DNA of 64,000 bases from Neotabrizicola shimadae (GCF_019623905.1 NZ_CP069370.1:3769001-3833000); one strand, 5' to 3'; counted from the first letter of the stretch, positions 56,414-64,000 are shown. Numbers and translations are program-made. The notes: a model not told the origin generated them from the letters alone.

Positions 56414-57288
56414 CGCGCGGCGCGGGCGCGGACTTGCGCGCGCCACAGGGTAAAGAGGCCCGCGGCCACCACGAGGCCCGCGCCGATGGCGACGTTGGGG
56501 CGCAGAACCTCGCTGAACAGCGTCAGGCCGATGGCCGAGGCAAAGACGAGCTGCAGGTAGGCGAAGGGCTGGACGGCGCTGGCTTCGGCCACGGCATAGG
56601 CCTTGATCAGGAGCCAGTGGCCCAGAACGCCCATCAGGCAGAGCGCGGCCATCCAGCCCCAGTCGGGCGCGGTCATGGGTTCCCAGTGCGTCAGGCCTAA
56701 GGGCGTGATGAGCACGGCGCCGATGATGCCTGTCCAGAAGAAGCTGACCGAGGCGGCGTCGCGCCGGGCCACGAAGCGGGTGAGCAGGCCGTAGACGGCG
56801 AAGAGCAGTGCGGCGGCGAAGGGCACCAGCGCCCAGGGCGAGAACACGCCCGAATCGGGTTGCAGGATGATGATCACGCCGAGGAAGCCCACGAGGATCG
56901 CGCTCCACCGCCGCCAGCCGACCTTTTCGCCCAGGATCGGACCGGAAAGGGCCGCGATGAGCAGGGGATAGCAGGCAAAGACCGCGTGGCTTTCGATCAG
57001 GCCGAGCCTGGTGAAGGACAGGATCAGCACGCAGATTTCGGCGATGAGGATCGCGCCGCGCGCCAGTTGCAACCAGGGAAAGGCCGAGCGGACCGAGTGC
57101 CTGAGCCCGCCGGGCTGGCGCATGGCCAGCGTGGTGACGAAGGCGGCGAAGAACCAGTAGCGGATCATCACCACCATGAAGACGTTGTAGGTGCCCGCCA
57201 GGTGACGTGACACGCCGTCCTGCGCGGCGAAGACCGCCGTGGTGGCGATCATCAGCCAGATGCCGAGACGGGTGTTCTGCTGGGTCAT
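56404..57288 (-). CDS. EamA-family (DMT superfamily) transporter, second of a tandem pair
   Basis: Role by family: inner-membrane exporter of small metabolites. Seen: 294 residues, ten predicted helices in two EamA repeats; starts MTQQNTRLGIWLMIATTAVF. FFAAFVTTLAMR, ESHAVFACYPLLIAALSGPI and QPFAYLQLVFASAIGLTLFS line up along the full length with the upstream neighbour, so the two are paralogues from a tandem duplication. The ATG overlaps the neighbour's stop (ATGA), making mnmD and the two transporters one operon. Substrate unknown. Confidence 0.88.
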   Translation of the reverse strand: MTQQNTRLGIWLMIATTAVFAAQDGVSRHLAGTYNVFMVVMIRYWFFAAFVTTLAMRQPGGLRHSVRSAFPWLQLARGAILIAEICVLILSFTRLGLIESHAVFACYPLLIAALSGPILGEKVGWRRWSAILVGFLGVIIILQPDSGVFSPWALVPFAAALLFAVYGLLTRFVARRDAASVSFFWTGIIGAVLITPLGLTHWEPMTAPDWGWMAALCLMGVLGHWLLIKAYAVAEASAVQPFAYLQLVFASAIGLTLFSEVLRPNVAIGAGLVVAAGLFTLWRAQVRARAARQS

Positions 57289-58181
57289 GGGCGCTTGCGT
57301 TCCAGCGACAGGGCGTAAAGACCCGCCGCGACCACGATGGCCGTGCCGATGGCCACGGGCAAGGCAAGGTGTTCGCCATAGATGGTGATGCCGATGATCG
57401 TGACGAAAACGATCTGGAGATAGGCGTAGGGCTGGACCCGGGCCGCCTCGGTTGCCTGGTAGCATTTGAGAAGCAGCCAGTGCGACAGGATCGACAGGGC
57501 CGAATAGATGGCGAGGAACACGGTGTCCTGCGGCGACAGCGGCTGCCAGTGCGGCAGGCCGATCACCGTCATGATGACTGCGCCGATCACGCCGGGCCAG
57601 AAGAAGGCGGGGAAGGTCGGCTCGTCCCGCGTGGTGAGCCGAGTGAGCACCGAGTAGAGCGCGAACATAAGGGCCGAGGCGAAGGGCAAGAGCGCCGGCC
57701 AGGAAAACACCCCCGCGCCGGGGCGCAGGATCACCAGCACCCCGGCCATGCCGGCGGCGACGGCCGCCCATCTTTGCCAGACGATGCGCTCGCCCAGGAT
57801 CGGGCCGGAGAGCGCGACGATCAGCAGGGGGCAGATGGCGAAGACCGCATGGCTTTCGATCAGGCCGATCAGCGTATAGCCCCAGATGATGATGCAGATC
57901 TCGGCCACCAGGAGGAGCGCGCGCAGCACATGCGCGGGCAGGCGGCGCGAGCGGATGGCGGGCACGAAGCCCTCGGGCCGGCGCAGCGCCAGGAGGATCA
58001 CGAAACCGGCGAAGGCCCAGTAGCGGACCATCACCACCATGAGCGTGTTGTAACTGCCCGCCAGGTGGCGCGAGAAGCCGTCCTGCGCGGCGAAGGTCGC
58101 GACGGCGGCGATCATGAGCCAGATGCCAAGCCGGGAATTGCGGCTTTGCGATACGGGCAGGGGCGCGGCCGAGGTGGTCAT
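57285..58181 (-). CDS. EamA-family (DMT superfamily) transporter, first of a tandem pair
   Basis: Seen: 298 residues with ten hydrophobic segments and two EamA domains. SRLGIWLMIAAVATFAAQDG, then ESHAVFAICPLLIVALSGPI and QPYAYLQIVFVTIIGITIYG match the second copy position by position. The extra 13-residue N-terminus (MTTSAAPLPVSQS) is the main difference. ATG 58181 overlaps the mnmD stop (ATGA). Having kept both copies in one coupled operon suggests that they either differ in substrate or work as a heteromer, as some small DMT proteins do. Confidence 0.88.
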   Translation of the reverse strand: MTTSAAPLPVSQSRNSRLGIWLMIAAVATFAAQDGFSRHLAGSYNTLMVVMVRYWAFAGFVILLALRRPEGFVPAIRSRRLPAHVLRALLLVAEICIIIWGYTLIGLIESHAVFAICPLLIVALSGPILGERIVWQRWAAVAAGMAGVLVILRPGAGVFSWPALLPFASALMFALYSVLTRLTTRDEPTFPAFFWPGVIGAVIMTVIGLPHWQPLSPQDTVFLAIYSALSILSHWLLLKCYQATEAARVQPYAYLQIVFVTIIGITIYGEHLALPVAIGTAIVVAAGLYALSLERKRP

Positions 58182-58852
58182 GTCAGCGTTCCGGTGGTCA
58201 TGTGGCGCTTGCGCCCGAAGCCGGGCTGGCGGGTGACGGCGAAGCCCGATGCCGCCAGCGCGCGGCGGACATGGCCGGCGGCGGTGTAGGTGGCGAAGGT
58301 GCCGCCGGGGGCGGTGTGGGCGGCGACCTGGGCCATCAGGGCATCGGACCAGAGGTCGGGGTTCTTGGCCGGGGCGAAGCCGTCCAGATACCAGGCATCG
58401 GCGCGGCCCGCCCAGGCGGGCAGGGTTTCGCGCGCATCGCCCAGGATGATTTCGGCTTCGATGCCCGGCAGGGACAGGCGGGTTTCGCCCCGGCTCCACT
58501 GGTCGAGGAAGGGGGCGGCCACGGCTTCGGCCTCGGGGAAGGCGGCCAGCGCGCGGGCGATGTCGGCGGCGGGAAGGGGGAAGGCCTCGAACGAGGTGTA
58601 GCGGATCGTGCCGGGCGCCGGGCTGGCGGCGCGGGAGATGAGGGTGGCCATCAGGTTGAGGCCGGTGCCGAACCCAAGTTCGGCGATGTGGAAGCTGTCG
58701 CGGAAGCGGGCGGGCAGGTGGTTGCCGGCAAGGAAGACGTGGCGCGTCTCGTCCAGGCCGCCGGCCAGCGAGAAATAGGGGTCGTCGAACCGGGTCGAGA
58801 CGGGGATGGTTCCGTCGCGCCAGGTCAGAGCGGTCTGGTCGGGTGTGGACAT
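58178..58852 (-). CDS. mnmD: tRNA (mnm5s2U34) methyltransferase, stand-alone MnmC N-terminal-type domain
   Basis: Reaction: methylates 5-aminomethyl-2-thiouridine at the tRNA wobble position with SAM. Seen: 224 residues. It has the DUF752/MnmC1 methyltransferase features: DDPYFSLAGGLDETRHVFLA, motif I FHIAELGFGTGLNLMATL, AEIILGDARETLPAW and DAWYLDGFAPAKNPDLWSD, and GGTFATYTAAGHVRRAL. In E. coli this is fused to an FAD-dependent domain; here that half is the divergent gene at 58903. ATG 58852 is preferred, since an earlier frame overlaps the neighbour's leader. First gene of an operon with two EamA transporters. Confidence 0.9.
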   Translation of the reverse strand: MSTPDQTALTWRDGTIPVSTRFDDPYFSLAGGLDETRHVFLAGNHLPARFRDSFHIAELGFGTGLNLMATLISRAASPAPGTIRYTSFEAFPLPAADIARALAAFPEAEAVAAPFLDQWSRGETRLSLPGIEAEIILGDARETLPAWAGRADAWYLDGFAPAKNPDLWSDALMAQVAAHTAPGGTFATYTAAGHVRRALAASGFAVTRQPGFGRKRHMTTGTLT

Positions 58853-58902
58853 CTGGCCTAAGCCGAGGGGGAGCGGGCGACGTATGGGCAAGGGGGCCGG
58901 GA

Positions 58903-59940
58903 ATGGCAAGAGTGGATGTCACGGTGCGGGGCGGCGGCATCTTCGGGCTGTCGGTCGCCTGGGCCTGCCTGCGGCGCGGGGCGCGGGTTCGGCTGGTCGA
59001 GACCGCGCGGATCGGGGCGGGGGCGAGCGGTGGGGTGGTGGGGGCGCTGTCGCCCTTTGCGCCCGGCCGGTGGGACGAGGTGAAGGCGTTCCAGCTGGAG
59101 GCGCTGGAGCAGGCGCCGGCCTGGTGGAGCGAGGTGGCGGCGGTGTCTGGGCTGGCCACGGGCTATGGCCGGGTGGGGCGGCTGCAACCCTTGGCCGACG
59201 AGGCCGCTTTGGCGGCGGCGCGGGTGGCGGGCGAGGCGGCGGAGCGGCACTGGGGGCCGGGGATGTGGCGGCTGGTGCCGGCGACGGGGGCGGCCTGGGA
59301 GCCTGCCAGTGCTTCGGGCTGGCTGGTGGAGGACCGGCTGTCGGCCCGGCTGCACCCGCGGCTGGCGGGGGCGGCGCTGGCGGGGGCCCTTCAGGCGATG
59401 GGGGGCGAGTTGGTGCTGGGCGAGGCGGAGGATGAGGGCGCGGTGGTCTGGGCCACGGGGGCGGCTGGGCTGGCGGCGCTGTCGGCCGACCTGGGGCGCG
59501 AGGTGGGGCGCGGGGTGAAGGGGCAGGCGGTGCGGCTGGCCTTCGTGGCCGGTGACGGGGCGCCGCAGCTTTACGCGGGCGGGCTGCACCTGGTGGCCCA
59601 TGTGGACGGGACGGTGGCGGTGGGCTCGACCTCGGAGACCGAATGGGAGGGCGAGGGGCCGGACGCGCTGGCCGAGGGGCTGGTGGCCCGCGCAGTGGCG
59701 GCGGTGCCGGCGCTGGCGGGGGCGGCGGTGGCGGAGCGGTGGGCGGGCATCCGGCCCAGGGCGCGGAGCCGGGCGCCGATGCTGGGGGCCTGGCCGGGGC
59801 GGCCGGGGCACTGGGTGGCCAACGGGGGGTTCAAGATCGGCTTCGGGGTGGCGCCGCTGGTGGGCGAGGTGATGGCCGAGCTGGTGCTGGAGGGGCGGGA
59901 CCGGGTGCCCGCGCCACTGCGGGTGGAGGCGTCCTTATAG
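58903..59940 (+). CDS. FAD-dependent oxidoreductase, MnmC C-terminal-type (DadA/glycine-oxidase fold)
   Basis: Seen: 345 residues. The N-terminal FAD-binding motif is VRGGGIFGLSVAWACLRRGA, followed by an acidic strand end (VRLVETARIGAGAS). The DAO-type substrate domain follows, with GWLVEDRLSARLHPRLAGAA and KGQAVRLAFVAGDGAPQLYA, and the C-terminal FAD loop is WAGIRPRARSRAPMLG with GHWVANGGFKIGFGVAP. By pairing with the divergent mnmD it is the likely enzyme that oxidatively removes the carboxymethyl group from cmnm5s2U34. A ThiO-type or amino-acid oxidase role remains possible. ATG 58903 has a weak GGGGG site. The TAG is directly followed by copy D of the 79-bp element. Confidence 0.8.
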   Translation: MARVDVTVRGGGIFGLSVAWACLRRGARVRLVETARIGAGASGGVVGALSPFAPGRWDEVKAFQLEALEQAPAWWSEVAAVSGLATGYGRVGRLQPLADEAALAAARVAGEAAERHWGPGMWRLVPATGAAWEPASASGWLVEDRLSARLHPRLAGAALAGALQAMGGELVLGEAEDEGAVVWATGAAGLAALSADLGREVGRGVKGQAVRLAFVAGDGAPQLYAGGLHLVAHVDGTVAVGSTSETEWEGEGPDALAEGLVARAVAAVPALAGAAVAERWAGIRPRARSRAPMLGAWPGRPGHWVANGGFKIGFGVAPLVGEVMAELVLEGRDRVPAPLRVEASL

Positions 59941-60019
59941 GCGTCCGAGCTCGGACGCCATTGTGGTGTGGGCAATATCAATGGCTTGCGCGCGCCGATT
60001 CAGGTTTCGTTAACCGATG
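59941..60019 (+). repeat. 79-bp composite element, copy D (after the MnmC-like oxidoreductase gene)
   Basis: Seen: the palindrome GCGTCCGAGCTCGGACGC (59941-59958) begins immediately after the TAG. TCAATG, TTGC and TTCA-N7-TTAA lie at the same offsets. The element ends 2 nt before the ClC stop codon, so it fills the whole gap between two convergent genes. Confidence 0.87.
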
Positions 60020-60021
60020 AC

Positions 60022-61347
60022 CTAATCGCGCTTGCGCAGCGGTGCGCCGGCGAGGCGGGCGCCGAGCGCGTTGTAGATGGGTGGGTTGCGCAGCACGGTG
60101 GGCAGGATCAGCGCCCCGGCGCAGGCGGCAAGCATGGGCAGGAGCATCGCCACGTTGGCCGTCATCTCGGTCACGATGACGATGGCGGTCAGGGGCGCGC
60201 GGACCGAGCCGGCGAAGAAGGCGGCCATGCCGACGACGGCGAAGCCTTCCGGCGTGATGTCCAGGCCGGGCAGCAGGACCGACAGGCCGTGCCCGATCCA
60301 GAGGCCGATGAGGGCGCCGAGCGCCAGCATGGGTGCGAGCAGGCCGCCGGGCGTGCCGGCCGAGAAGGAGACGGCCCCGAGGAGGAAGCGGATCGCGATC
60401 AGCGCGGGCAGGGCGGCGAGGCCGACGTGGCCGTCGATGGCGGCCTGCGAGAGACTGTCGCCGCCCCCGACCACGGCGGGCAGGAACCAGGCCAGCGCGC
60501 CGACGGCGGCACCGATCAGCGCGGCACGGGCGACGGGGGGCAGCGGCAGGCGGGCGGCGATGTCCTGCGTGGCGAGGATGGTCTGGTTGTAGGCGACGGC
60601 GATCAGGCCCAGGACCATGCCGAAGGCCAGGTAGATGCCGCTGATGAGCGGCTGGTCGGGCAGGTCAACGGTGATGTTCAGCGCCGGGACGTTGCCGAGC
60701 ATTAGCCGGCTGACGAGGATCGAGGCGGACGAGGCCATCAGCGCGGCGATGGCGAGGCGGTTTTCGAAGCGGCGGACGAGTTCTTCGAGCACGAAGATCG
60801 CCCCGGCGATGGGGGCGTTGAAGGCGGCGGCGAGGCCGGCGCCGGCGCAGGCGGCGGTGAGCAGGCTGCGCTCGACCACGGCGCGGCGGAAGACGAGGGT
60901 GGTCAGGTGGGCGATTCCCGCGCCCATCTGGACGCAGGGGCCTTCGCGGCCAAGGGCGAGGCCGCCGCCGATGGCGAGGATGCCGCCGAAGAACTTGACC
61001 GGCACGAGGCGCAGGCCTGCGGGGGGCAGGCGGCCATCGACCACGGCCTCGACATGGGGGATGCCGCTGCCGGCGGCGGTCTGGGCGAAGCGCAGGACGA
61101 GCCAGGCGGCGAGCGCAGCGCAGGTGGCGGAAAAGGCGGCCATGAGGGCGGGCCCGGCATATGCGGCGGGGCCGTTCAGGTGGACCACGAACCAGGTGAG
61201 CAGTGTGTCGCGCAGGGCGCTGGCATGGTGCAGGCCCATGAGGAACAGCGAGACGATGGCGCCGGTGACGGTGCCGCCGAGGCCCGCGAGCAGGGCGAGC
61301 GCCGCAAGCGCGCGGGGTGAGTCTTCTGGGCGCTTTGCTTCGGTCAC
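60022..61347 (-). CDS. ClC-family chloride channel/antiporter
   Basis: Role by family: chloride channel or Cl-/H+ exchanger in the inner membrane. Seen: 441 residues. The selectivity motifs are GSGIPHVEA, GREGPCVQMG (with the gating glutamate) and GTPGGLLAPMLALGALIG, which corresponds to GGIFAP but with Leu-Leu; about ten to twelve hydrophobic helices. The retained Glu of GREGP favours exchange. There is no C-terminal CBS domain. The start GTG 61347 overlaps the lrgB stop (GTGA). Last of five overlapping genes. The residue matching the proton glutamate of E. coli ClC could not be placed with certainty. Confidence 0.9.
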   Translation of the reverse strand: MTEAKRPEDSPRALAALALLAGLGGTVTGAIVSLFLMGLHHASALRDTLLTWFVVHLNGPAAYAGPALMAAFSATCAALAAWLVLRFAQTAAGSGIPHVEAVVDGRLPPAGLRLVPVKFFGGILAIGGGLALGREGPCVQMGAGIAHLTTLVFRRAVVERSLLTAACAGAGLAAAFNAPIAGAIFVLEELVRRFENRLAIAALMASSASILVSRLMLGNVPALNITVDLPDQPLISGIYLAFGMVLGLIAVAYNQTILATQDIAARLPLPPVARAALIGAAVGALAWFLPAVVGGGDSLSQAAIDGHVGLAALPALIAIRFLLGAVSFSAGTPGGLLAPMLALGALIGLWIGHGLSVLLPGLDITPEGFAVVGMAAFFAGSVRAPLTAIVIVTEMTANVAMLLPMLAACAGALILPTVLRNPPIYNALGARLAGAPLRKRD

Positions 61348-62060
61348 TGGAACACCGGCAGGATCAGCGGGGCGAGGAGGGCGGTTGCCACGGCGTTCAG
61401 CACCATGCCAAGGCCCGCGAAGGCGCCGGCGGTCGGGTTCACCTGAAGCGCGCGGGCGGTGCCGATGCCGTGGCTGGTGACGCCAAGCGCAAAGCCGCGG
61501 GCGCGCCAGTCGGTCAGGCGCAGGAGGTTCAGGAGCGGCGTGGCGAGGATCGCCCCGGTGATGCCGGTGAGGATGGCCAGAACGGCGGCAAGGGTGGGCG
61601 AGCCGCCGATGTGTTCGGCCACGCCGATGGCCACCGGGGCGGTGGCGGATTTCGGGGCGAGCGAGGCCAGCAGGGTGCCGTCGATGCCGAAGGCGCGGGC
61701 GAGGCCGAGGGTGACGAGCATCGCGGTCAGCGAGCCGGCCAGAAGCGCCGCGCCCACCGGCAGGATGGCGCGACGTAGCCGGCCGAGGTTGTCATAGAGC
61801 GGCAGGGCCAGGCAGACGATGGCGGGGCCGAGCAGGAAGTGAACGAACTGCGCGCCTTCGAAATAGGTGGCATAGGGCGTGCCGGAGAGATGCAGGACGA
61901 TGCCGAGGATCACCACCGAGATCAGCACCGGGTTGGCGAAGGGCGAGCGGCCCGAGGCGCGGAAGATCGCATCGGCCAGGGCATAGGCGGCCAGCGTGGC
62001 AGTGAGCCAGAGAAGCGGGCCGCGGGAGAGATAGCTCCAGATTTCGGTGAATTCACTCAT
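61344..62060 (-). CDS. lrgB: LrgB/CidB-family membrane protein
   Basis: Role: partner of LrgA in controlling murein hydrolase export or, in other bacteria, pyruvate or glycolate transport. Seen: 238 residues with about seven hydrophobic segments. Family stretches: FANPVLISVVILGIVLHLSG, GPAIVCLALPLYDNLGRL, SLAPKSATAPVAIGVAEHIG and GTARALQVNPTAGAFAGLGM. The ATG overlaps the lrgA stop by 8 bp, the usual lrgAB coupling. The next gene, ClC, overlaps its stop. Complete. Confidence 0.93.
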   Translation of the reverse strand: MSEFTEIWSYLSRGPLLWLTATLAAYALADAIFRASGRSPFANPVLISVVILGIVLHLSGTPYATYFEGAQFVHFLLGPAIVCLALPLYDNLGRLRRAILPVGAALLAGSLTAMLVTLGLARAFGIDGTLLASLAPKSATAPVAIGVAEHIGGSPTLAAVLAILTGITGAILATPLLNLLRLTDWRARGFALGVTSHGIGTARALQVNPTAGAFAGLGMVLNAVATALLAPLILPVFQ

Positions 62061-62406
62061 CGCGCGACCCCGAAAGCCGGGCGACAGCGGTGAAGGTCAG
62101 TGCGCCGACGGAGATGGCCGCAGCGGTCGAGCCGAGGAAGATCACCACCAGCGCCCCGGCATGGGAGGCGAGCGCGGACAGGTGGCCAATGACGCCCACG
62201 CCCGCGGGCACGAAGAGGAGGGCAAGGTTGCCGAGAATGCTTTGGGCGACGGGGCGCACGATGTCGCGCAGGCGGGGGAAGGCCGAAAGGCCGGTGGCGA
62301 GCAGGACGAGCCCGATCACCGGGCCGGGGACCGGCATGCCACTGAGGCGGGAGAGGATCTCGCCCGCCATCTGGCAGAGCAGAATGGCCAGGATGGCATG
62401 GATCAT
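62053..62406 (-). CDS. lrgA: LrgA/CidA-family holin-like protein
   Basis: Seen: 117 residues with four hydrophobic helices (IHAILAILLCQMAGEILSRL; VPGPVIGLVLLATGL; NLALLFVPAGVGVIGHL; GALVVIFLGSTAAAISVGAL). The signature PGPVIGL and LFVPAGVGVI are diagnostic for CidA/LrgA. Known: holin-like proteins that, with LrgB, affect autolysis in Staphylococcus; other bacteria use homologues for small-acid transport. The start ATG overlaps the GNAT stop (ATGA). No LytSR regulator is nearby. Confidence 0.92.
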   Translation of the reverse strand: MIHAILAILLCQMAGEILSRLSGMPVPGPVIGLVLLATGLSAFPRLRDIVRPVAQSILGNLALLFVPAGVGVIGHLSALASHAGALVVIFLGSTAAAISVGALTFTAVARLSGSRDE

Positions 62407-62909
62407 GTGGGGCCTTCGGAGGGAGCGGTGCTTGGCAATACGGTGCTTGGTGAAACGGCGCGGCGGAAGGTGAGGGAGGTGGGGCGGTCGTGGCCCGGAT
62501 GCGCCGTGCGGCCGGTTTCCTGGAAGCCGAGGGCGCGGAAGGTGGCGTGGTTTTCCGTGAGCTCGACGCGGGTTTGCAGTTCCAGCATGGGGAGGCCGAG
62601 CGCGCGGGCGCGGGTTTCGGCCGTGTCGATCAGCGCGCGGGCAAGGCCCTTGCCGCGATGGCTGCGGGCGACGGCGAGCTTGCCGATGTAGAGCGCGCCG
62701 GGCTTTACGGTCAGGAAGACGCAGGCGATGGGTGGCTGGCCGATCACCCAGACCCCGCCCTGTTGCGCCTGGGCGGCGATGTCATCTGGTGTCAGCCGGT
62801 GCATCGAGGAGGGCGGGTCGATGCGCCCGTCCATGAAGGCGAAGCTGTCCTGGATGAGTGTCAGGACGGCCGGCCAGTCGAAGGGGGCTTCGGCCCGATA
62901 CGGCGTCAT
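62403..62909 (-). CDS. GNAT-family N-acetyltransferase
   Basis: Seen: 168 residues. Acetyl-CoA-binding motif A is GKLAVARSHRGKGLARALID (about residues 78-97), with the R/QxxGxG/A loop HRGKGLA. ELTENHATFRALGFQETGR is the typical GNAT C-terminal element. The substrate is unknown. A Ser/Thr/Pro-rich tail of about 20 residues extends past the domain. Overlaps both the GFA gene before it and lrgA after it, so it is locked into a five-gene coupled run. Confidence 0.87.
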   Translation of the reverse strand: MTPYRAEAPFDWPAVLTLIQDSFAFMDGRIDPPSSMHRLTPDDIAAQAQQGGVWVIGQPPIACVFLTVKPGALYIGKLAVARSHRGKGLARALIDTAETRARALGLPMLELQTRVELTENHATFRALGFQETGRTAHPGHDRPTSLTFRRAVSPSTVLPSTAPSEGPT

Positions 62910-63298
62910 CTGCGGGGCAGCCCGTCGTTCAGGTGGACCCAGGGCAGCATCTCGGCGGTGTGGACGTGCAGGGTGGGTTCATAGGCTGCGGGGTCGTCGA
63001 GGCTGGCGGCGTAAAAATGCGTCTCATTGGGGAACTTGTCGGAGCGATAGGTCATCGGGCTGCCGCAGTGCGGGCAGAAGTCGCGCCAGGTGCCGGGGGA
63101 GGAGCTGTAGGTCGCCGGGGCCTCGCCTTCCCAGGTGAAGGTGCCGTCGCGGATGCCGAAAAAGCTGGTGAAGGGCGAGGAGGTGGCGCGGCGGCAGCTT
63201 TCGCAATGGCAATGCGCCTGCCAGAGCGGAGCAGACGCGATGCGGTAGCGGATGGCGCCGCAGAGGCAGCGGCCGGTGATGGGCGGGGTCAGGGGCAT
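62906..63298 (-). CDS. GFA/CENP-V family zinc protein
   Basis: Family: named for glutathione-dependent formaldehyde-activating enzyme; most members have unknown function. Seen: 130 residues with the zinc-binding cysteines in GRCLCGAIRY, CHCESCRRATSSPFTSFF and DFCPHCGSPMTYRS, the full family set. The ATG at 63298 begins MPLTPPITGRCLCG, with AAAGGA upstream; earlier frames run into the smc promoter region. First gene of the overlapping run to GNAT, lrgA, lrgB and ClC; divergent from smc. Confidence 0.9.
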   Translation of the reverse strand: MPLTPPITGRCLCGAIRYRIASAPLWQAHCHCESCRRATSSPFTSFFGIRDGTFTWEGEAPATYSSSPGTWRDFCPHCGSPMTYRSDKFPNETHFYAASLDDPAAYEPTLHVHTAEMLPWVHLNDGLPRR

Positions 63299-63398
63299 GG
63301 CGCGGTCCTTTTGCGGAAGGAAAGCGCGGCGACGGGGGCGGATCAAGGGGCTTGTCAACGGTGGGCTGGGATGCCCAGGCGGCAGATGCCCAAGATGT

Positions 63399-63407
63399 TG
63401 TGGATAA
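63399..63407 (-). promoter_or_regulatory. Perfect DnaA-box 9-mer (TTATCCACA) upstream of smc
   Basis: Seen: TTATCCACA on the minus strand, the strict DnaA consensus, 96 nt before the smc TTG and 101 nt before the GFA start. It stands alone, with no further boxes or AT-rich unwinding region, so this is not an origin. Inferred: possible DnaA control of smc, or chance. Confidence 0.35.
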
Positions 63408-63502
63408 CGCGCGGGCAACGGCCATATGCGGGGCGGGGGCGTTGACTCGGGCCGCCATTGGCCAGACCATGCGGGGTCTGATCCATCCGAGTCGAGGATT
63501 CC

Positions 63503-64000
63503 TTGCGCTTTACCCGGCTGCGCCTGAACGGCTTCAAGAGCTTTGTGGACCCCACGGATCTGATCATCCATGAGGGCCTGACCGGCGTTGTGGGGCCGAA
63601 CGGCTGTGGCAAGTCGAACCTTCTGGAGGCGCTGCGTTGGGTGATGGGCGAGAACCGGCCCACGGCGATGCGCGGCGGCGGCATGGAGGATGTGATCTTC
63701 GCCGGGGCTGCGACGCGCGGCGCGCGGCATTTCGCGGAAGTGGCGCTGGTGATCGACAATGCCGAGCGGCTGGCGCCGCCGGGATTCAACGATGCCGACA
63801 CGATCGAGATCGTGCGGCGGATCACGCGGGATGCGGGGTCGGCCTACAAGGCGAACCAGAGGGAAGTGCGGGCGCGGGACGTGCAGATGCTGTTCGCCGA
63901 TGCCTCCACCGGGTCGCACTCGCCCGCGCTGGTGCGGCAGGGGCAGATTTCGGAGCTGATCAACGCCAAGCCCAAGGCGCGGCGGCGGATTCTGGAAGAG
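63503..64000 (+). CDS. smc: Chromosome segregation protein SMC (N-terminal part; continues past the window)
   Basis: Role: condensin ATPase that organises and separates chromosomes with ScpA and ScpB. Seen: the first 166 codons only. The N-terminal head has [20 protein letters not shown], Walker A in [20 protein letters not shown] (about residues 29-48) and the stretch [20 protein letters not shown] followed by [11 protein letters not shown], the Q-loop region typical of bacterial SMC. It starts at TTG 63503, supported by GAGG 6 nt upstream; no in-frame ATG fits the family start. The coiled coil, hinge and C-terminal head lie outside the window. Confidence 0.95.
   Translation, partial: MRFTRLRLNGFKSFVDPTDLIIHEGLTGVVGPNGCGKSNLLEALRWVMGENRPTAMRGGGMEDVIFAGAATRGARHFAEVALVIDNAERLAPPGFNDADTIEIVRRITRDAGSAYKANQREVRARDVQMLFADASTGSHSPALVRQGQISELINAKPKARRRILEE

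Overview
The window is 64 kb of GC-rich chromosome from an alphaproteobacterium, most likely a member of the Rhodobacteraceae (Rhodobacter/Paracoccus relatives). This rests on gene order and protein character: rimP-nusA-ylxR-infB with a fused YlxR/L7Ae protein, a split mnmC, urate hydroxylase PuuD, IclR-controlled pcaIJF, GTG/TTG starts, and very many stop/start overlaps (ATGA, TGATG, GTGA). I see no tRNA, rRNA, CRISPR array or intact insertion sequence. The two ends cut genes: an RTX protein at the left (C-terminus missing) and smc at the right (C-terminus missing).

Layout. 0-3.8 kb: a giant RTX protein with an embedded beta-propeller (minus strand). 4.3-10.1 kb: a three-gene RND efflux operon (adaptor, pump, outer-membrane lipoprotein). 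10.2-13.7 kb: an IclR regulator divergent from pcaIJF, the last steps of the beta-ketoadipate pathway, with a three-half-site operator between them. 13.8-20.1 kb: siderophore-interacting flavoprotein, dienelactone hydrolase, mutS, and a DUF2946-like/PepSY pair. 20.2-24.2 kb: a small overlapping XRE gene pair with its own operator, then zinc uptake (zur-znuC-znuB divergent from znuA). 24.2-30.4 kb: galM, puuD, a LysR regulator coupled to queG, radC and a methyltransferase. 30.3-38.9 kb: a PBP-OmpA fusion, a Cys-module protein, secA, ppiC, argJ, mutT and a 47-residue protein. 39-44.6 kb: the infB-ylxR-nusA-rimP operon, whose leader holds two hairpins, one with an intrinsic-terminator shape. 45-47.3 kb: a second, beta-helix-like RTX protein. 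47.4-52.2 kb: pip, ubiG, a vanadium-type haloperoxidase coupled to a CRTAC1/ASPIC protein. 52.4-56.4 kb: lipid-linked sugar transfer genes (GT2, large membrane protein, GtrA). 56.4-59.9 kb: two paralogous EamA exporters behind mnmD, divergent from the FAD half of MnmC. 60-63.3 kb: five overlapping genes (GFA, GNAT, lrgA, lrgB, ClC). 63.5 kb: smc.

The most striking unexplained signal is a 79-bp element present four times (21066-21144 minus, 47342-47420 minus, 52166-52244 plus, 59941-60019 plus). Every copy starts 0-1 nt after the stop codon of an unrelated gene with the same perfect 18-bp palindrome GCGTCCGAGCTCGGACGC, and at fixed spacing carries TCAATG, TTGC and a TT(A/C)A-N7-TTAA box that matches the CtrA consensus layout. 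The spacing is invariant although half the bases vary, so it looks like a composite functional site rather than a freshly copied transposon. A second, smaller repeat pair sits after the RND and pca operons.

All calls come from reading the sequence and from family knowledge; no database search was run.
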